A program made the translations under genes and the position numbers. A stretch of DNA of 64,000 nt from assembly GCA_938085425.1 (NCBI GenBank), contig CALKGQ010000011.1, positions 186,001-250,000 on the forward strand, given 5' to 3'. The notes beneath the pieces were generated by a model. It saw only the letters and a program-made list of their open reading frames with translations, did not search any database and had not been told where the DNA came from. The DNA comes from an uncultured Flavobacteriales bacterium (GTDB lineage Bacteria > Bacteroidota > Bacteroidia > Flavobacteriales_D > Sanyastnellaceae). Positions 17,798 through 27,212 of this stretch are shown here, piece after piece; position 1 is the stretch's first letter, and every line of letters begins with the position of its first letter.

Positions 17798-19351
17798 ATG
17801 GACGCGGAACTCGTCATCAACTCGACGCCAGCTGGCGTCGACATTGCCCTTCTCGAAGACGGTCAGCTCGTAGAGCTGCACCGAGATCGGGGAGATGTGC
17901 AATACGCCGTGGGCGACATTTATGTCGGTCGCGTCAGAAAAGTCATGCCCAATTTGAATGCGGGGTTTGTGGACGTTGGACATGGGAAGGATGCTTTCCT
18001 TCACCATTCCGATTTGGGTCCACAATTCCAAACGCAGCAGATTTGGGTCAAACGTGTCATGTCGGGCAAGCAGCCGACCTCTGACATCAGTCAATTCAAG
18101 AGAGAGGCAGACATTGACCGCAAGGGAAAGATGAAGGACTATGTGTCCGCATCTCAACTCGTGTTGGTTCAAGTTGCCAAAGAGCCCATCAGCACCAAGG
18201 GTCCGCGTCTGACCGCTGAGGTCAGCTTGCCAGGTCGATACCTGGTGCTCGTGCCCTTCAGCGACAAAGTGAGCCTTTCTTCTAGGATCAAGGGAGACAA
18301 AGAACGGACGCGTTTGCGCCGTTTGATGCAGAGCATCCAGCCTCCGGGTTTTGGCATCATCGTGCGAACGGTGGCTGAAAACAAAGGATCGGCAGATTTG
18401 CACAGCGACTTGTCCGACCTGGTCGACCGTTGGAAAAAGCTCTACGACAACCTCAAAAATGGGAAGCCAGGCAAGAGAGTGTTGGGGGAGGTGAACAAGG
18501 TGAGTGTGGTGCTGCGCGACGTCATGTCGTCGGACTGCAAAGCCATCCATGTCAACGATCCCCGTGTGGCGGATGAAGTGAAGGAATTCGTGGCCAACAT
18601 CAAGGCCGGGGATGACAGCATGGTGAAAATCAGCCGTGCCAAAGACCTGTTCAACGCCATGTCCCTTCACCGACAAATCAAGGCAGCCTTTGGCCGTCAG
18701 GTGAATTTGCGCAGTGGTTCGTATTTGATTGTGGAGCAAACCGAGGCCATGCACGTCATCGACGTGAACAGCGGTGGCCGCAAGAAAGGAGCTTCAAGCC
18801 AAGAAGAAAATGCCCTGATCACCAATTTGGATGTGGTCAACGAGATTGCCCGTGTGCTCCGCTTGCGGGACATGGGGGGCATCATCGCCATCGATTTCAT
18901 CGACATGGCCAAGCGTGAGCACAACAAGCAGCTCACCGACGCCTTGCGTGCTGCCATGAAGAATGACAAGGCCAAGCACAACATTGCTGTGCCAAGTCGC
19001 TTTGGGGTGGTGGAGTTGACCCGTCAGCGCGTTCGGGATGTCGCCCAAGTTTCTGCCACCGATGCGTGCCCAGCTTGCAACGGAACGGGAAAAGTGGAGG
19101 CCAGCATCTTGATCACCGACCGGATCGATTCAGCCCTCAAATACCTTGCAGAGGGAGAAAACCGGAAGCGCATGACCCTCATGACGCATCCAATCCTGGA
19201 GGCCTACATCACCAAGGGGTGGTGGAAGTCCATCCGCAAGGAATGGGAGAAATCCTTGGGAATCAAATTGTCCATCGAGTCCAACTCCAACTTGGAGATT
19301 CTGGAATACCACGTCTACAACGCCTTGGGCGAAGACGTGACGCCCGACTGA
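17798..19351 (+). CDS. rng: ribonuclease E/G
   Basis: Single-strand endoribonuclease for rRNA maturation and mRNA decay, 517 residues, close to RNase G length. The S1 RNA-binding domain is N-terminal (VGDIYVGRVRKVMPNLNAGF, GKDAFLHHSDL). The catalytic domain carries the two Asp-bearing motifs MHVIDVNSGG and IIAIDFIDM. The zinc-link Cys pair is CPACNGTGK near residue 427. The start is ATG 17798-17800, preceded directly by an in-frame GTG. No long C-terminal scaffold is present, so it resembles RNase G more than RNase E. Confidence 0.94.
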   Translation: MDAELVINSTPAGVDIALLEDGQLVELHRDRGDVQYAVGDIYVGRVRKVMPNLNAGFVDVGHGKDAFLHHSDLGPQFQTQQIWVKRVMSGKQPTSDISQFKREADIDRKGKMKDYVSASQLVLVQVAKEPISTKGPRLTAEVSLPGRYLVLVPFSDKVSLSSRIKGDKERTRLRRLMQSIQPPGFGIIVRTVAENKGSADLHSDLSDLVDRWKKLYDNLKNGKPGKRVLGEVNKVSVVLRDVMSSDCKAIHVNDPRVADEVKEFVANIKAGDDSMVKISRAKDLFNAMSLHRQIKAAFGRQVNLRSGSYLIVEQTEAMHVIDVNSGGRKKGASSQEENALITNLDVVNEIARVLRLRDMGGIIAIDFIDMAKREHNKQLTDALRAAMKNDKAKHNIAVPSRFGVVELTRQRVRDVAQVSATDACPACNGTGKVEASILITDRIDSALKYLAEGENRKRMTLMTHPILEAYITKGWWKSIRKEWEKSLGIKLSIESNSNLEILEYHVYNALGEDVTPD

Positions 19352-19357
19352 CAACAT

Positions 19358-19387
19358 CCCGTCTCTCGCTTATGAGCGAGGGGCGGG
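19358..19387. terminator. hairpin between convergent rng and HD hydrolase genes
   Basis: CCCGTCTCTCGC at 19358-19369 pairs with GCGAGGGGCGGG at 19376-19387, giving a 12-pair stem with a few G-U wobbles and a six-base loop. It spans the gap between two genes that face each other and overlaps the last codons of the HD gene. There is no T-run, so termination is inferred from stem and position only. Confidence 0.45.
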
Positions 19388-20614
19388 TTGCAGTTCTTTG
19401 GGGTAACACAAAAAGCTTTTTTCGACAGGTTTGCTCAGCAATTGCAAGCTGAGGTGGTCGTTCGCTTCCGCAAAGTCGCGGACCGTGCCATCCTTGTACA
19501 GGACCAAAATTCCTCGCGGAACGTAGGCTTTGTTGTCGATCCGGGCATTGCTCACCAGGAAAGAGGCTTCTTCCTTGGAAAGCCCAAAGTATTGGGAGGT
19601 GGCCTGCACACGCTCTTCGACCTCGGCCTCTCCAAAGGGCTCGGGCCTCAATTCGATGCGGAACAACCCGCGGTCCAGCAATCGGGCGCTTAACATGGCC
19701 AAGACCCGATCGTCGTGGTGCCGCCAGGCCTTCATCGCCACAAAGATGTCGCTGTCGTCCAATTCACAGAACCGCTCCAGGACTTCAGGGTCGGCCAAAA
19801 ACTTCGCCCGGTCTAGGTCGTCGTGGAGGAAGAGGGAAAGTGCGGGCGATGCAAAGACCGGCTCGCCTTTTCGGGCGAGGTACTTGGCCCGCCTCAACAC
19901 CAACATGAGCATGTGTTCGGCACTCAAAACGGTTCGGTGCAGGTAGACTTGCCAGTACATGAGGCGTCGGGCCACCACGAATTTTTCGATAGAGTAGATG
20001 GCCTTTTCTTCCACGACCAGCTGGCCGTCGACCACGTCGAGCATTTTCAAGATCCGCTCGCTGCCGACCTTGCCCTCCGTGACCCCGCTGTAGAAACTGT
20101 CCCTGGCGAGGTAATCCAAACGGTCCATGTCCAATTGGCTGCTGACCAGTTGGTGCAGAAATGCTTTGGGGTGGTGGTCGTTGAAGATTTCTATCGCCAT
20201 GTCAAGGGCGCCTCCAAACTCTTCGTTCAAGCGACCCATGATGAGCGCGCTCACATCTTCGTGATGCACGCCTTGGACGATGCTGTGCTCGAGGGCGTGG
20301 CTGAAGGGTCCATGGCCTACGTCGTGGAGCAAGATGGCCAGGCATGCGCCTTCCGCTTCTTCCTCCGTGATGGCCACCCCTTTGTTGCGCAGGCTGTCAA
20401 TGGCCTCTTGCATGAGGTGCATGCAGCCAACGGCGTGGTGAAAACGGTTGTGGACGGCGCCTGGATAGACCAAATGCGACAGCCCAAGTTGGGAGATGCG
20501 CCTCAACCGCTGCATGAACCGGTGGTCCATGAGGTCCAAGGCGCGCTCGTGGCGGAGGGTGACGAACCCGTAGACCGGGTCGTTCAGAATTTTGTGGCGG
20601 TTCACCTTGCTCAT
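19370..20614 (-). CDS. HD-domain phosphohydrolase (dNTPase-like)
   Basis: A 414-residue HD-superfamily protein related to dGTP triphosphohydrolases and SAMHD1-like enzymes. Metal ligands are visible in VHNRFHHAVGCMHL (His near residue 60) and ILLHDVGHGPFSHALEH (HD pair near residue 97), with a third Asp in SSQLDMDRLDYLARDS (about 167-173). The opening NDPVYGFV is typical of this subgroup. It is probably a cytoplasmic nucleotide hydrolase; the substrate cannot be read from the sequence. It is divergent from porX. Confidence 0.87.
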   Translation of the reverse strand: MSKVNRHKILNDPVYGFVTLRHERALDLMDHRFMQRLRRISQLGLSHLVYPGAVHNRFHHAVGCMHLMQEAIDSLRNKGVAITEEEAEGACLAILLHDVGHGPFSHALEHSIVQGVHHEDVSALIMGRLNEEFGGALDMAIEIFNDHHPKAFLHQLVSSQLDMDRLDYLARDSFYSGVTEGKVGSERILKMLDVVDGQLVVEEKAIYSIEKFVVARRLMYWQVYLHRTVLSAEHMLMLVLRRAKYLARKGEPVFASPALSLFLHDDLDRAKFLADPEVLERFCELDDSDIFVAMKAWRHHDDRVLAMLSARLLDRGLFRIELRPEPFGEAEVEERVQATSQYFGLSKEEASFLVSNARIDNKAYVPRGILVLYKDGTVRDFAEANDHLSLQLLSKPVEKSFLCYPKELQPAPRS

Positions 20615-20710
20615 GTGGATACGAAGTCGGGCGTCTCGACGTTACTTTGTCGCAAGATACGTGTGCCGCCAACGCCTGCGGTGCCCGGATTTGCACGAAA
20701 GCAAACTATC

Positions 20711-22273
20711 ATGGGACGACCACACATTCTTTGGGCAGACGACGAAATCGACTTGTTGAAGCCGCACATCATGTTTTTGGAGGAAAAGGGATACGATGTG
20801 ACCGGGGTCAACAGCGGGGTGGAAGCCCTCGAAGAGGTAGAAGCCCACTCGTTTGATGTGGTTTTTTTGGACGAAAACATGCCCGGCATCCACGGCATTG
20901 AAACCCTGCAAAGGATCAAGGACAAACGGCCAGAGCTGCCTGTCATCATGATCACCAAAAGCGAGGAAGAGCACATCATGGAGGAGGCCATTGGCTCCAA
21001 AATCAGCGACTACCTCATCAAGCCAGTCAACCCCCATCAGATCTTGCTGGCCGTCAAGAAGACATTGGACAACCGCCGTTTGCAAGGGGAGCAGGCCCAA
21101 TCGACCTACATGCGGGAGTTTCGCGAACTCGCCATGAAGCTCGGCGGCAGGCTCAACGCAGACGAATGGACAGAGATTTACAAGCGATTGTGCCACTGGC
21201 ATGCCGAGCTTGGGGGTTCGGGGGACAGTGGCATGCTGGAGATTTTGGAAAACCAGCATGCCGAGGCGAACCAGCAATTTGCCAGGTTCGTGGAGGCGCA
21301 TTACGAGCATTGGATGACGGGCCTCGAACAGGCGCCCATGATGTCCCACCAGCTCTTGCCTGAATGGCTGCCCGAGGCGGTCAAAGGGGCAGAAGGCCGA
21401 CCGGTGTTTCTGGTGGTCATTGACAATTTGCGTTGGGACCAATGGCGCACCATTGCGCCATCCTTGGGGACGGATTGGACCGTGAAGGAGGAGAAGTCCT
21501 ACTTCAGCATTTTGCCCACGGCCACCCAGTATGCCAGAAACGCCCTTTTTGCCGGAATGACCCCGGGGGACATTGCCAGGGTCATGCCAAAGCTTTGGAT
21601 TGGGGAGCATGAACAAGGGTCCAAGAATGCCCACGAAGAGGCCTTGCAAAAGGCGTTGTTTGACCGGTTGGGCATCGCGGGGAAAACCTCCTACCACAAG
21701 ATCACCAACTTGCAAGCAGGCAAGCGGTTGGCAGACAAATTCCACGAATTGAAGGGCCAGCAAATCACCACGGTGGTGTACAATTTTGTCGACATGCTGA
21801 GCCATGCACGCTCCGAGATGGACATGATCAAGGAGCTCGCGGACGACGAAGCGGCCTACCGCAGTTTGACCTTGTCTTGGTTTGCCCACAGTCCGTTGAA
21901 GGACATGATGGACGCCATGGCCCAAATGGGCGGCCGCATGATCCTCACCACAGACCATGGCACCATGCGCGTGGACCATCCCGTGGAGGTCCGTGGGGAC
22001 AGGGAAACCAACAGCAATCTCCGTTACAAGGTGGGGCGCAATCTGGGCTATGACCCTGAAGAGGTCATGGAGGTGCGGCACCCCGAGCGTGTGGGCTTGC
22101 CCAAGCCCAATGTTTCGAGCAGCTACATCTTTGCCAAGACCCGCGATTTCTTGGTCTACCCCAACAATGCAGCGAAGTACACGAAGACGTTCCGGGACAC
22201 CTTCCAGCACGGCGGGGTGAGCATGGAGGAGGTGATCATCCCATGGGTGGTTTTGGACCCCAAAGGCGCTTGA
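20711..22273 (+). CDS. porX: T9SS regulator PorX (response regulator with PglZ domain)
   Basis: A 520-residue fused protein. The receiver domain spans residues 1-120, with the acidic pocket WADDE, phospho-acceptor Asp54 in VVFLDENMPG, and ISDYLIKPVNP carrying the conserved Lys. A helical linker leads to a PglZ/alkaline-phosphatase-type domain with VVIDNLRWDQW and the metal-binding TDHGTMRVDHPVEV. PorX with sensor PorY regulates type IX secretion genes in Porphyromonas. The start is ATG 20711, where family similarity begins; the long open frame upstream is antisense to the HD gene. tsaE follows after a single base. Confidence 0.95.
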   Translation: MGRPHILWADDEIDLLKPHIMFLEEKGYDVTGVNSGVEALEEVEAHSFDVVFLDENMPGIHGIETLQRIKDKRPELPVIMITKSEEEHIMEEAIGSKISDYLIKPVNPHQILLAVKKTLDNRRLQGEQAQSTYMREFRELAMKLGGRLNADEWTEIYKRLCHWHAELGGSGDSGMLEILENQHAEANQQFARFVEAHYEHWMTGLEQAPMMSHQLLPEWLPEAVKGAEGRPVFLVVIDNLRWDQWRTIAPSLGTDWTVKEEKSYFSILPTATQYARNALFAGMTPGDIARVMPKLWIGEHEQGSKNAHEEALQKALFDRLGIAGKTSYHKITNLQAGKRLADKFHELKGQQITTVVYNFVDMLSHARSEMDMIKELADDEAAYRSLTLSWFAHSPLKDMMDAMAQMGGRMILTTDHGTMRVDHPVEVRGDRETNSNLRYKVGRNLGYDPEEVMEVRHPERVGLPKPNVSSSYIFAKTRDFLVYPNNAAKYTKTFRDTFQHGGVSMEEVIIPWVVLDPKGA

Positions 22274-22274
22274 C

Positions 22275-22724
22275 ATGGGGGCGATGACCACGGTGCATGC
22301 TTGGGACGATTTCTCTTTGGAGGCGTTGCCTGGTTTGGCCCAACAGATGGCCGAGGCTTTGCCCATGACTGGCGTGGTCGCCGTCCACGGCCCCATGGGG
22401 GCGGGCAAAACCACATTGATCCGTGCCCTCCTTCAGGCTTGGGAGGTGGAGGAGCATGCGGCCAGTCCCACGTTTGGGCTGGTCCATCACCACCACGTGA
22501 CAAGAAATGGAAGGTCCACAGAAGTCAGGCACATGGATTTGTACCGCCTCGCCGACGAGGAGGAGGCGGAGCGTTCAGGCATCGCGGACATGCTGCACGA
22601 CCCCGTGCTGACCCTTGTGGAATGGCCGGAACGCATCCCAGGCCTGATGCCCGACGACGCATGGATGGTGCGCTTGGTTCCTGTGGACGGAGGCGGCCGG
22701 TCGTGCATTTTGTCGCACCTGTAA
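22275..22724 (+). CDS. tsaE: tRNA threonylcarbamoyladenosine ATPase TsaE
   Basis: A 149-residue P-loop protein that assists TsaB and TsaD in making t6A at position 37 of ANN-decoding tRNAs. It has the Walker A GPMGAGKTTLIRAL, the SPTFGLVHHH segment, MDLYRLADEEEAE, and LVEWPERIPGLMP near the C-terminus, all typical of the family. The start ATG at 22275 is one base from the porX stop. A second ATG three codons later is possible. Confidence 0.93.
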   Translation: MGAMTTVHAWDDFSLEALPGLAQQMAEALPMTGVVAVHGPMGAGKTTLIRALLQAWEVEEHAASPTFGLVHHHHVTRNGRSTEVRHMDLYRLADEEEAERSGIADMLHDPVLTLVEWPERIPGLMPDDAWMVRLVPVDGGGRSCILSHL

Positions 22725-22760
22725 GAGGGATTCAACGCGGGTTGGCTATTTTGGGCCTCC

Positions 22761-23978
22761 ATGGACCCAGGACGCAAAGCCATCAAAGCGCTCGCCCGTG
22801 AGGCGTCGCTTCTCCCCCAAGAAGAGTTGCTCGAAGCCAAACGCGACCAAGCAGAACTCACCATCGGGATTCCCGCTGAGACGAGCTTTCAAGAAAAGCG
22901 CGTGGCGTTGGTGCCTGAAGCTGTGGCGCTCCTTGTGGCCCACGGCCACCAGGTTTTGGTGGAAACCCAAGCCGGAGCAGACGCCCAATTCAGCGACAAC
23001 GACTACAGTGAATCGGGGGCGCGGATTGTGTACGACCGTCGACAGGTGTTCCAAGCCAACATCGTGTTGAAGGTTGAACCGCCCTCCTTGGAGGAAGTGG
23101 AGTTGATGGGGGTGCGTCAAACCTTGATTTCAGCCTTGCAACTGAGCGTTCAAAATGAAGGGTTGTTGGAGGCGCTTTCCGCCAAGAAAACCACGGCCAT
23201 TGCATGGGACTTTGTCCAAAATGAAAACGGCATCCAGCCTTTGGTGCGCGCCATGGGCGAGATCGCGGGCAACACCGCCATCCTCTTGGCAGGAGAGCTC
23301 ATGGCCAGTGTTTCCGGCCAGGGCACCATGCTCGGAGGCGTCAGTGGCGTGAGGCCCAGTGAAGTGGTCATTTTGGGGGCAGGCACGGTGGGGGAGTATG
23401 CCACGCGTTCAGCCCTTGGGCTGGGGGCGAGTGTGAAGGTGTTTGACAACAGCGTGCACCGCTTGATTCGGCTGCAAAACTCGGTGGGGCAGCGTCTTTG
23501 GACTTCCACCTTGCAGCCTTCCGTGTTGGAAGAGGCCCTCCAAACAGCGGATGTTGCCATTGGTGCCGTCCGTGGGACGGGTCCTCGGGCCCCGATGTTG
23601 GTCAGTGAACCCATGGTCGCCGGCATGCGAGAGCGCTCCATCATCGTGGACGTAAGCATCGACCGGGGCGGGGTGTTCGAGACGTCCCGTCTGACCAGCC
23701 ATGAACGGCCCACCTTCCTCGAATGTGGTGTGATCCACTACTGCGTGCCCAACATTCCGTCCAGGGTCTCCAGAACGGCCAGCAAGGCCTTGAGCAACAT
23801 TTTTGCACCCATGCTCCTTGGGGTGGCGGCTGAGGGAGGCGTGGTGCCAGCCATCAAGGACCACAGCTTGATTTCCACCGGAGTGTACATGTTCAACGGC
23901 ACATTGACCCACCAAGACATTGCTGGGGAGCGGGGACTGCCGTGGAAGCCACTGGACCTTTTGTCAGCTGCGCTTTGA
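22761..23978 (+). CDS. alanine dehydrogenase-like NAD(P)-binding oxidoreductase
   Basis: A 405-residue member of the AlaDH/PNT family. The N-terminal catalytic domain has TIGIPAETSFQEKRVALVPEAV and the GHQVLVETQAGA motif. The NAD-binding Rossmann motif is VVILGAGTVGEYATRSALGLGASV. The C-terminal part has SIDRGGVFETSR and VIHYCVPNIPS, which fit alanine dehydrogenase. From memory, an AlaDH-like gene after porX and tsaE is a common arrangement in Bacteroidetes. A leading stretch of about 30 residues precedes the family start, so the true start could be a later codon. The substrate is probably L-alanine/pyruvate. Confidence 0.84.
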   Translation: MDPGRKAIKALAREASLLPQEELLEAKRDQAELTIGIPAETSFQEKRVALVPEAVALLVAHGHQVLVETQAGADAQFSDNDYSESGARIVYDRRQVFQANIVLKVEPPSLEEVELMGVRQTLISALQLSVQNEGLLEALSAKKTTAIAWDFVQNENGIQPLVRAMGEIAGNTAILLAGELMASVSGQGTMLGGVSGVRPSEVVILGAGTVGEYATRSALGLGASVKVFDNSVHRLIRLQNSVGQRLWTSTLQPSVLEEALQTADVAIGAVRGTGPRAPMLVSEPMVAGMRERSIIVDVSIDRGGVFETSRLTSHERPTFLECGVIHYCVPNIPSRVSRTASKALSNIFAPMLLGVAAEGGVVPAIKDHSLISTGVYMFNGTLTHQDIAGERGLPWKPLDLLSAAL

Positions 23979-24028
23979 GCGCCGGCCACTCCATCAGATC
24001 AGCTTTTGGGACAAGGCGATTTGCCTTG

Positions 24029-24418
24029 ATGTCGACGCTGTTGATGGTGTCTTGGACCCTGTGCGCCCAGCAGGGAATGTTGATGAAGGCACGAGGAAAT
24101 TACAAAGTGGAGTACATGGGCGAAACGTGTCGCCCAGGAAGGGCTGCCGTTCAATTTTGCTTCGACTGTCCCGACGCGAGGGAACATTTTGAGAAGGCCA
24201 AAAAGCTTCGGATTTGGAATGTGGTGTGGTCCCAAGTGAGCGTGGGGGAGGTGGCCTTGGGGACAATCCAATGGGATGAAAACGCCACCCGTGCAGCGCT
24301 GAATTCCGCGTTTGGTGGTTGGCTATTGAGCTACGTGGGGCGGCGTGAGCGACGGATTCAAGCCGAGATCCGGGAAGGCATCGACGACTTCAACCGATGC
24401 CAGTATTTGCGGTACTGA
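24029..24418 (+). CDS. small exported protein, unknown
   Basis: A 129-residue protein starting MSTLLMVSWTLCAQ, a short signal peptide with predicted cleavage CA|QQG. The mature part is 110-odd residues with Cys residues (ETCRPG, FCFDCPDAREHF) and many Arg. I do not recognise a family. An upstream in-frame ATG at 23942 would overlap the AlaDH-like gene and hide the signal peptide, so the start at 24029 is preferred. It lies 50 bases after that gene and is convergent with mutS. Confidence 0.6.
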   Translation: MSTLLMVSWTLCAQQGMLMKARGNYKVEYMGETCRPGRAAVQFCFDCPDAREHFEKAKKLRIWNVVWSQVSVGEVALGTIQWDENATRAALNSAFGGWLLSYVGRRERRIQAEIREGIDDFNRCQYLRY

Positions 24419-24442
24419 GTGCCTTTTGATGCCTTGGGGCAA

Positions 24443-27079
24443 TCAAGGCTTGGACTTGGTCCCTGTGAGGGTCGACTTGATGTCGTGAAGCTTCATCAAC
24501 GCTTGCATGGGCGTCAAGTGGTCGATGTCGACCTCCAGGATTTGGTCACGAATGGATTCGAGGGCAGGATCGTCGAGCTGGAAAAAGCTCATTTGCAGGC
24601 CCGCTTCCTCAGGTGCGATGTGGCGTGTGGCAGGAGCATGACTTTGGGGCTCCGAGGACGCTTGAGAGGCTTCGCCCCGTGCTGATTCAAGCACCTTGAG
24701 AACTTCCTCTGCACGACGGATCAAAGGCCGTGGCATCCCCGCCAATTGGGCCACATGGATGCCAAAACTGTGGTTGGAACCTCCCGGCGCCAATTTGCGC
24801 AGGAACACGATTTTCCCTTTCAATTCCTTGACGCTGACATTGACGTTGACGATCCTTGGAAAGCGGTCGCTCATGTCGTTCAATTCATGGTAGTGCGTGG
24901 CGAACAGGGTCAGTGGCCTTAGGTCCTGGGCCTGGTGAAGGTGTTCGGCGATGGCCCAAGCAATGCTCACCCCGTCGTAGGTGCTTGTCCCCCTTCCGAT
25001 TTCATCGAGCAAAACCAAACTCCTAGCCGTCAAATTGTTGAGGATGGCCGCCGTTTCATTCATCTCCACCATGAAGGTGGACTCTCCGCTGCTGATGTTG
25101 TCAGAGGCTCCCACCCGTGTGAAGATTCGATCCAAAATGCCCAGGTCCGCATGCTTCGCGGGAACAAACGATCCAGACTGCGCCATCAAGGAGATCAATG
25201 CAGTTTGCCGAAGCAGCGCACTTTTTCCAGACATGTTGGGTCCAGTCACCATCAAAATTTGTCGGGTCTCCGGGTCGAGTTGCACGTCGTTGGCGACGTA
25301 CGTTTCGCCCACGGGAAGTTGACGTTCAATGACCGGGTGCCGGCCCTCTGAAATGCTCAACCCAAGTTCGGCGTGCATCCTGGGCCTGGTGTAGCCGAGG
25401 TCCCCAGCCGTTTCAGCGTGGGAGGCCAGCATGTCCATGGTGCCCATGGCCCTTGCATTCGCCATGAGAGGCTTCAATTCAGCCACACATGCGGCCACGA
25501 GGGCAGCAAATGCCGAGGCTTCCAAGCTTTGGGCCTGCTCCTTGGCCGTCAAGATTTGGGTCTCGAGTTCCTTCAACTCCTCCGTGATGTAGCGCTCGGC
25601 TTGCGTCAGGGTTTGCTTGCGGATCCACTCAGAAGGCACCTTGTCCTTGTGCGCATTCCTCACCTCGAGGTAGTAGCCAAAGACGTTGTTGAAGGCAATC
25701 TTCAGTCCAGAAATCCCAGTGGCTTGGGCCTCCCGGTCCCTTATGGCGTCGAGGGCTTCTTGGCTGTGAAAGGCCAAGCGTCGGACTTCGTCCAAGGCGG
25801 CATCGACCCCTTCTGCAATGACCTCGCCCTTGCCGATGGCGACAGCGGGCTCGGCCACAAGGTCGCGCTCGAGTCGGTCCAGAAGCGTGCCGCAAGGATG
25901 CAGGTCTTCGAGGTAGGGAAGCAAGGCCGCTTCTCCTGCCGTGGCATCTGCCACGGCCTGCACGGCGTGGAGTCCACGGCGCACATGCCCCATTTCGCGG
26001 GGATGAATGCGTCCTGAACTGGCCTTGGTGGTCAGCCGTTCGAGGTCGCCCACGGTCTTCAGTATGGTGCGCAGCTCATGGCGCAAGGCCACCTCCTCGG
26101 CGAGTCGGTCCACTGCCGCGTGGCGCCCTTCGATCGCCGCCATGTCGGTCAATGGCGCGACGAGTGCGCGCCTCAATGCCCGCCCACCCATGGGGGTGCA
26201 CGTGCGGTCGAGTACTTCTACGAGCGACGTGCCATCGGGGTGGTTGGGGTGCAGGATTTCGAGGTTGCGGACCGTGAATTTGTCGAGCCACATGCCCTCT
26301 TGGGCACGAAGCCTACGGATTCCTTGAATGTGGGTGGTCTCTCGGTGGTGGGTGAAGTCCAAGTAATGGAGCACCGCACCAGCTGCAATGGTTGCAAGGG
26401 GTGCATCTTCCAAGCCAAACCCCTTCAGCGTCCCCGTCCCAAATTGCTTGGCGATCCATTCTTCTGCATACGCCTTTGTGAACACCCAATCCTCGAGGGT
26501 GGTGCGTGGAACGTCGTCGCCAAACAACGCACGGACATCGCCCTCGTGCCGTCGGTCGAGCAGCCACTCTTTGGGTTCCAAACTCCGGAGGATGCGGTCG
26601 ATCCACCGTGCATCTCCTTCAGCAGCCTGGAATTCACCGGTGCTCAAATCGAGCAGTGCGAGTCCCACGCCTTTGGGGGTCCAGTGCAGAGAAGCCACGA
26701 AGTGGTTGACCTTGCTTTCAAGCACATGGTCGTGCGTGACCAGTCCTGGGGTGACCAACTCGGTCACGCCCCTTTTGACCAAACCCTTGGCTTGCTTGGG
26801 GTCTTCCAGTTGGTCGCACACCGCCACCTTGAGTCCCGATTTTACCAGTTTGGGCAGGTAGGTGTCGAGGCTGTGGTGGGGGAAGCCGGCAAGTTCGATT
26901 TCGGAGGCGCTTCCGTTTCCCCGCTTGGTCAGCACGATGTCCAGCACCTTGGCCGCGGCAATGGCATCGGACCCAAAAGTCTCGTAGAAGTCCCCGACAC
27001 GGAAGAGCAAGACGGTGTCCGGATGCTTGGCCTTGATCCGGTTGTATTGCTTCATCAATGGGGTTTCCTTGCCCGCCAC
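24443..27079 (-). CDS. mutS: DNA mismatch repair protein MutS
   Basis: An 878-residue mismatch sensor. The N-terminal mismatch-binding domain has the Phe-x-Glu motif in FRVGDFYETFGSDA. The ATPase has Walker A VTGPNMSGKSALLRQ and Walker B SLVLLDEIGRGTSTYDG, with FATHYHELN after it. The GTG at 27077-27079 is taken as start because the in-frame ATG eight codons later would remove KETPL, which in family members precedes MKQYN. It is convergent with the small exported gene at 24 kb. The upstream gap of 133 bases shows no gene. Confidence 0.95.
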   Translation of the reverse strand: MAGKETPLMKQYNRIKAKHPDTVLLFRVGDFYETFGSDAIAAAKVLDIVLTKRGNGSASEIELAGFPHHSLDTYLPKLVKSGLKVAVCDQLEDPKQAKGLVKRGVTELVTPGLVTHDHVLESKVNHFVASLHWTPKGVGLALLDLSTGEFQAAEGDARWIDRILRSLEPKEWLLDRRHEGDVRALFGDDVPRTTLEDWVFTKAYAEEWIAKQFGTGTLKGFGLEDAPLATIAAGAVLHYLDFTHHRETTHIQGIRRLRAQEGMWLDKFTVRNLEILHPNHPDGTSLVEVLDRTCTPMGGRALRRALVAPLTDMAAIEGRHAAVDRLAEEVALRHELRTILKTVGDLERLTTKASSGRIHPREMGHVRRGLHAVQAVADATAGEAALLPYLEDLHPCGTLLDRLERDLVAEPAVAIGKGEVIAEGVDAALDEVRRLAFHSQEALDAIRDREAQATGISGLKIAFNNVFGYYLEVRNAHKDKVPSEWIRKQTLTQAERYITEELKELETQILTAKEQAQSLEASAFAALVAACVAELKPLMANARAMGTMDMLASHAETAGDLGYTRPRMHAELGLSISEGRHPVIERQLPVGETYVANDVQLDPETRQILMVTGPNMSGKSALLRQTALISLMAQSGSFVPAKHADLGILDRIFTRVGASDNISSGESTFMVEMNETAAILNNLTARSLVLLDEIGRGTSTYDGVSIAWAIAEHLHQAQDLRPLTLFATHYHELNDMSDRFPRIVNVNVSVKELKGKIVFLRKLAPGGSNHSFGIHVAQLAGMPRPLIRRAEEVLKVLESARGEASQASSEPQSHAPATRHIAPEEAGLQMSFFQLDDPALESIRDQILEVDIDHLTPMQALMKLHDIKSTLTGTKSKP

Positions 27080-27212
27080 GGTGCCGATGTTTTTGGGTTC
27101 AAGGGTGACGCAGAAGGGGCCACCTCGGCCTCCTAAAGTAGCGTGGTCGTGCGCGGTTCGACGTGGATTTCCCTTTCCCTTTATTCACAAGGGGTCCACA
27201 CCTGTGGATCCT

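Noticed and set aside
17651-18754. 367-codon minus-strand open frame antisense to rng
   Set aside because: Runs across rng and the small basic gene, with no recognisable domain, and codon phase follows the sense gene.
19823-20710. Upstream part of the porX open frame, starting at 19823
   Set aside because: That part is antisense to the HD hydrolase and shows no response-regulator similarity before the ATG at 20711.
20642-22414. 590-codon minus-strand open frame antisense to porX
   Set aside because: It is the shadow of the high-GC porX gene; no family motifs, no signal peptide, and it conflicts with a well-supported gene.
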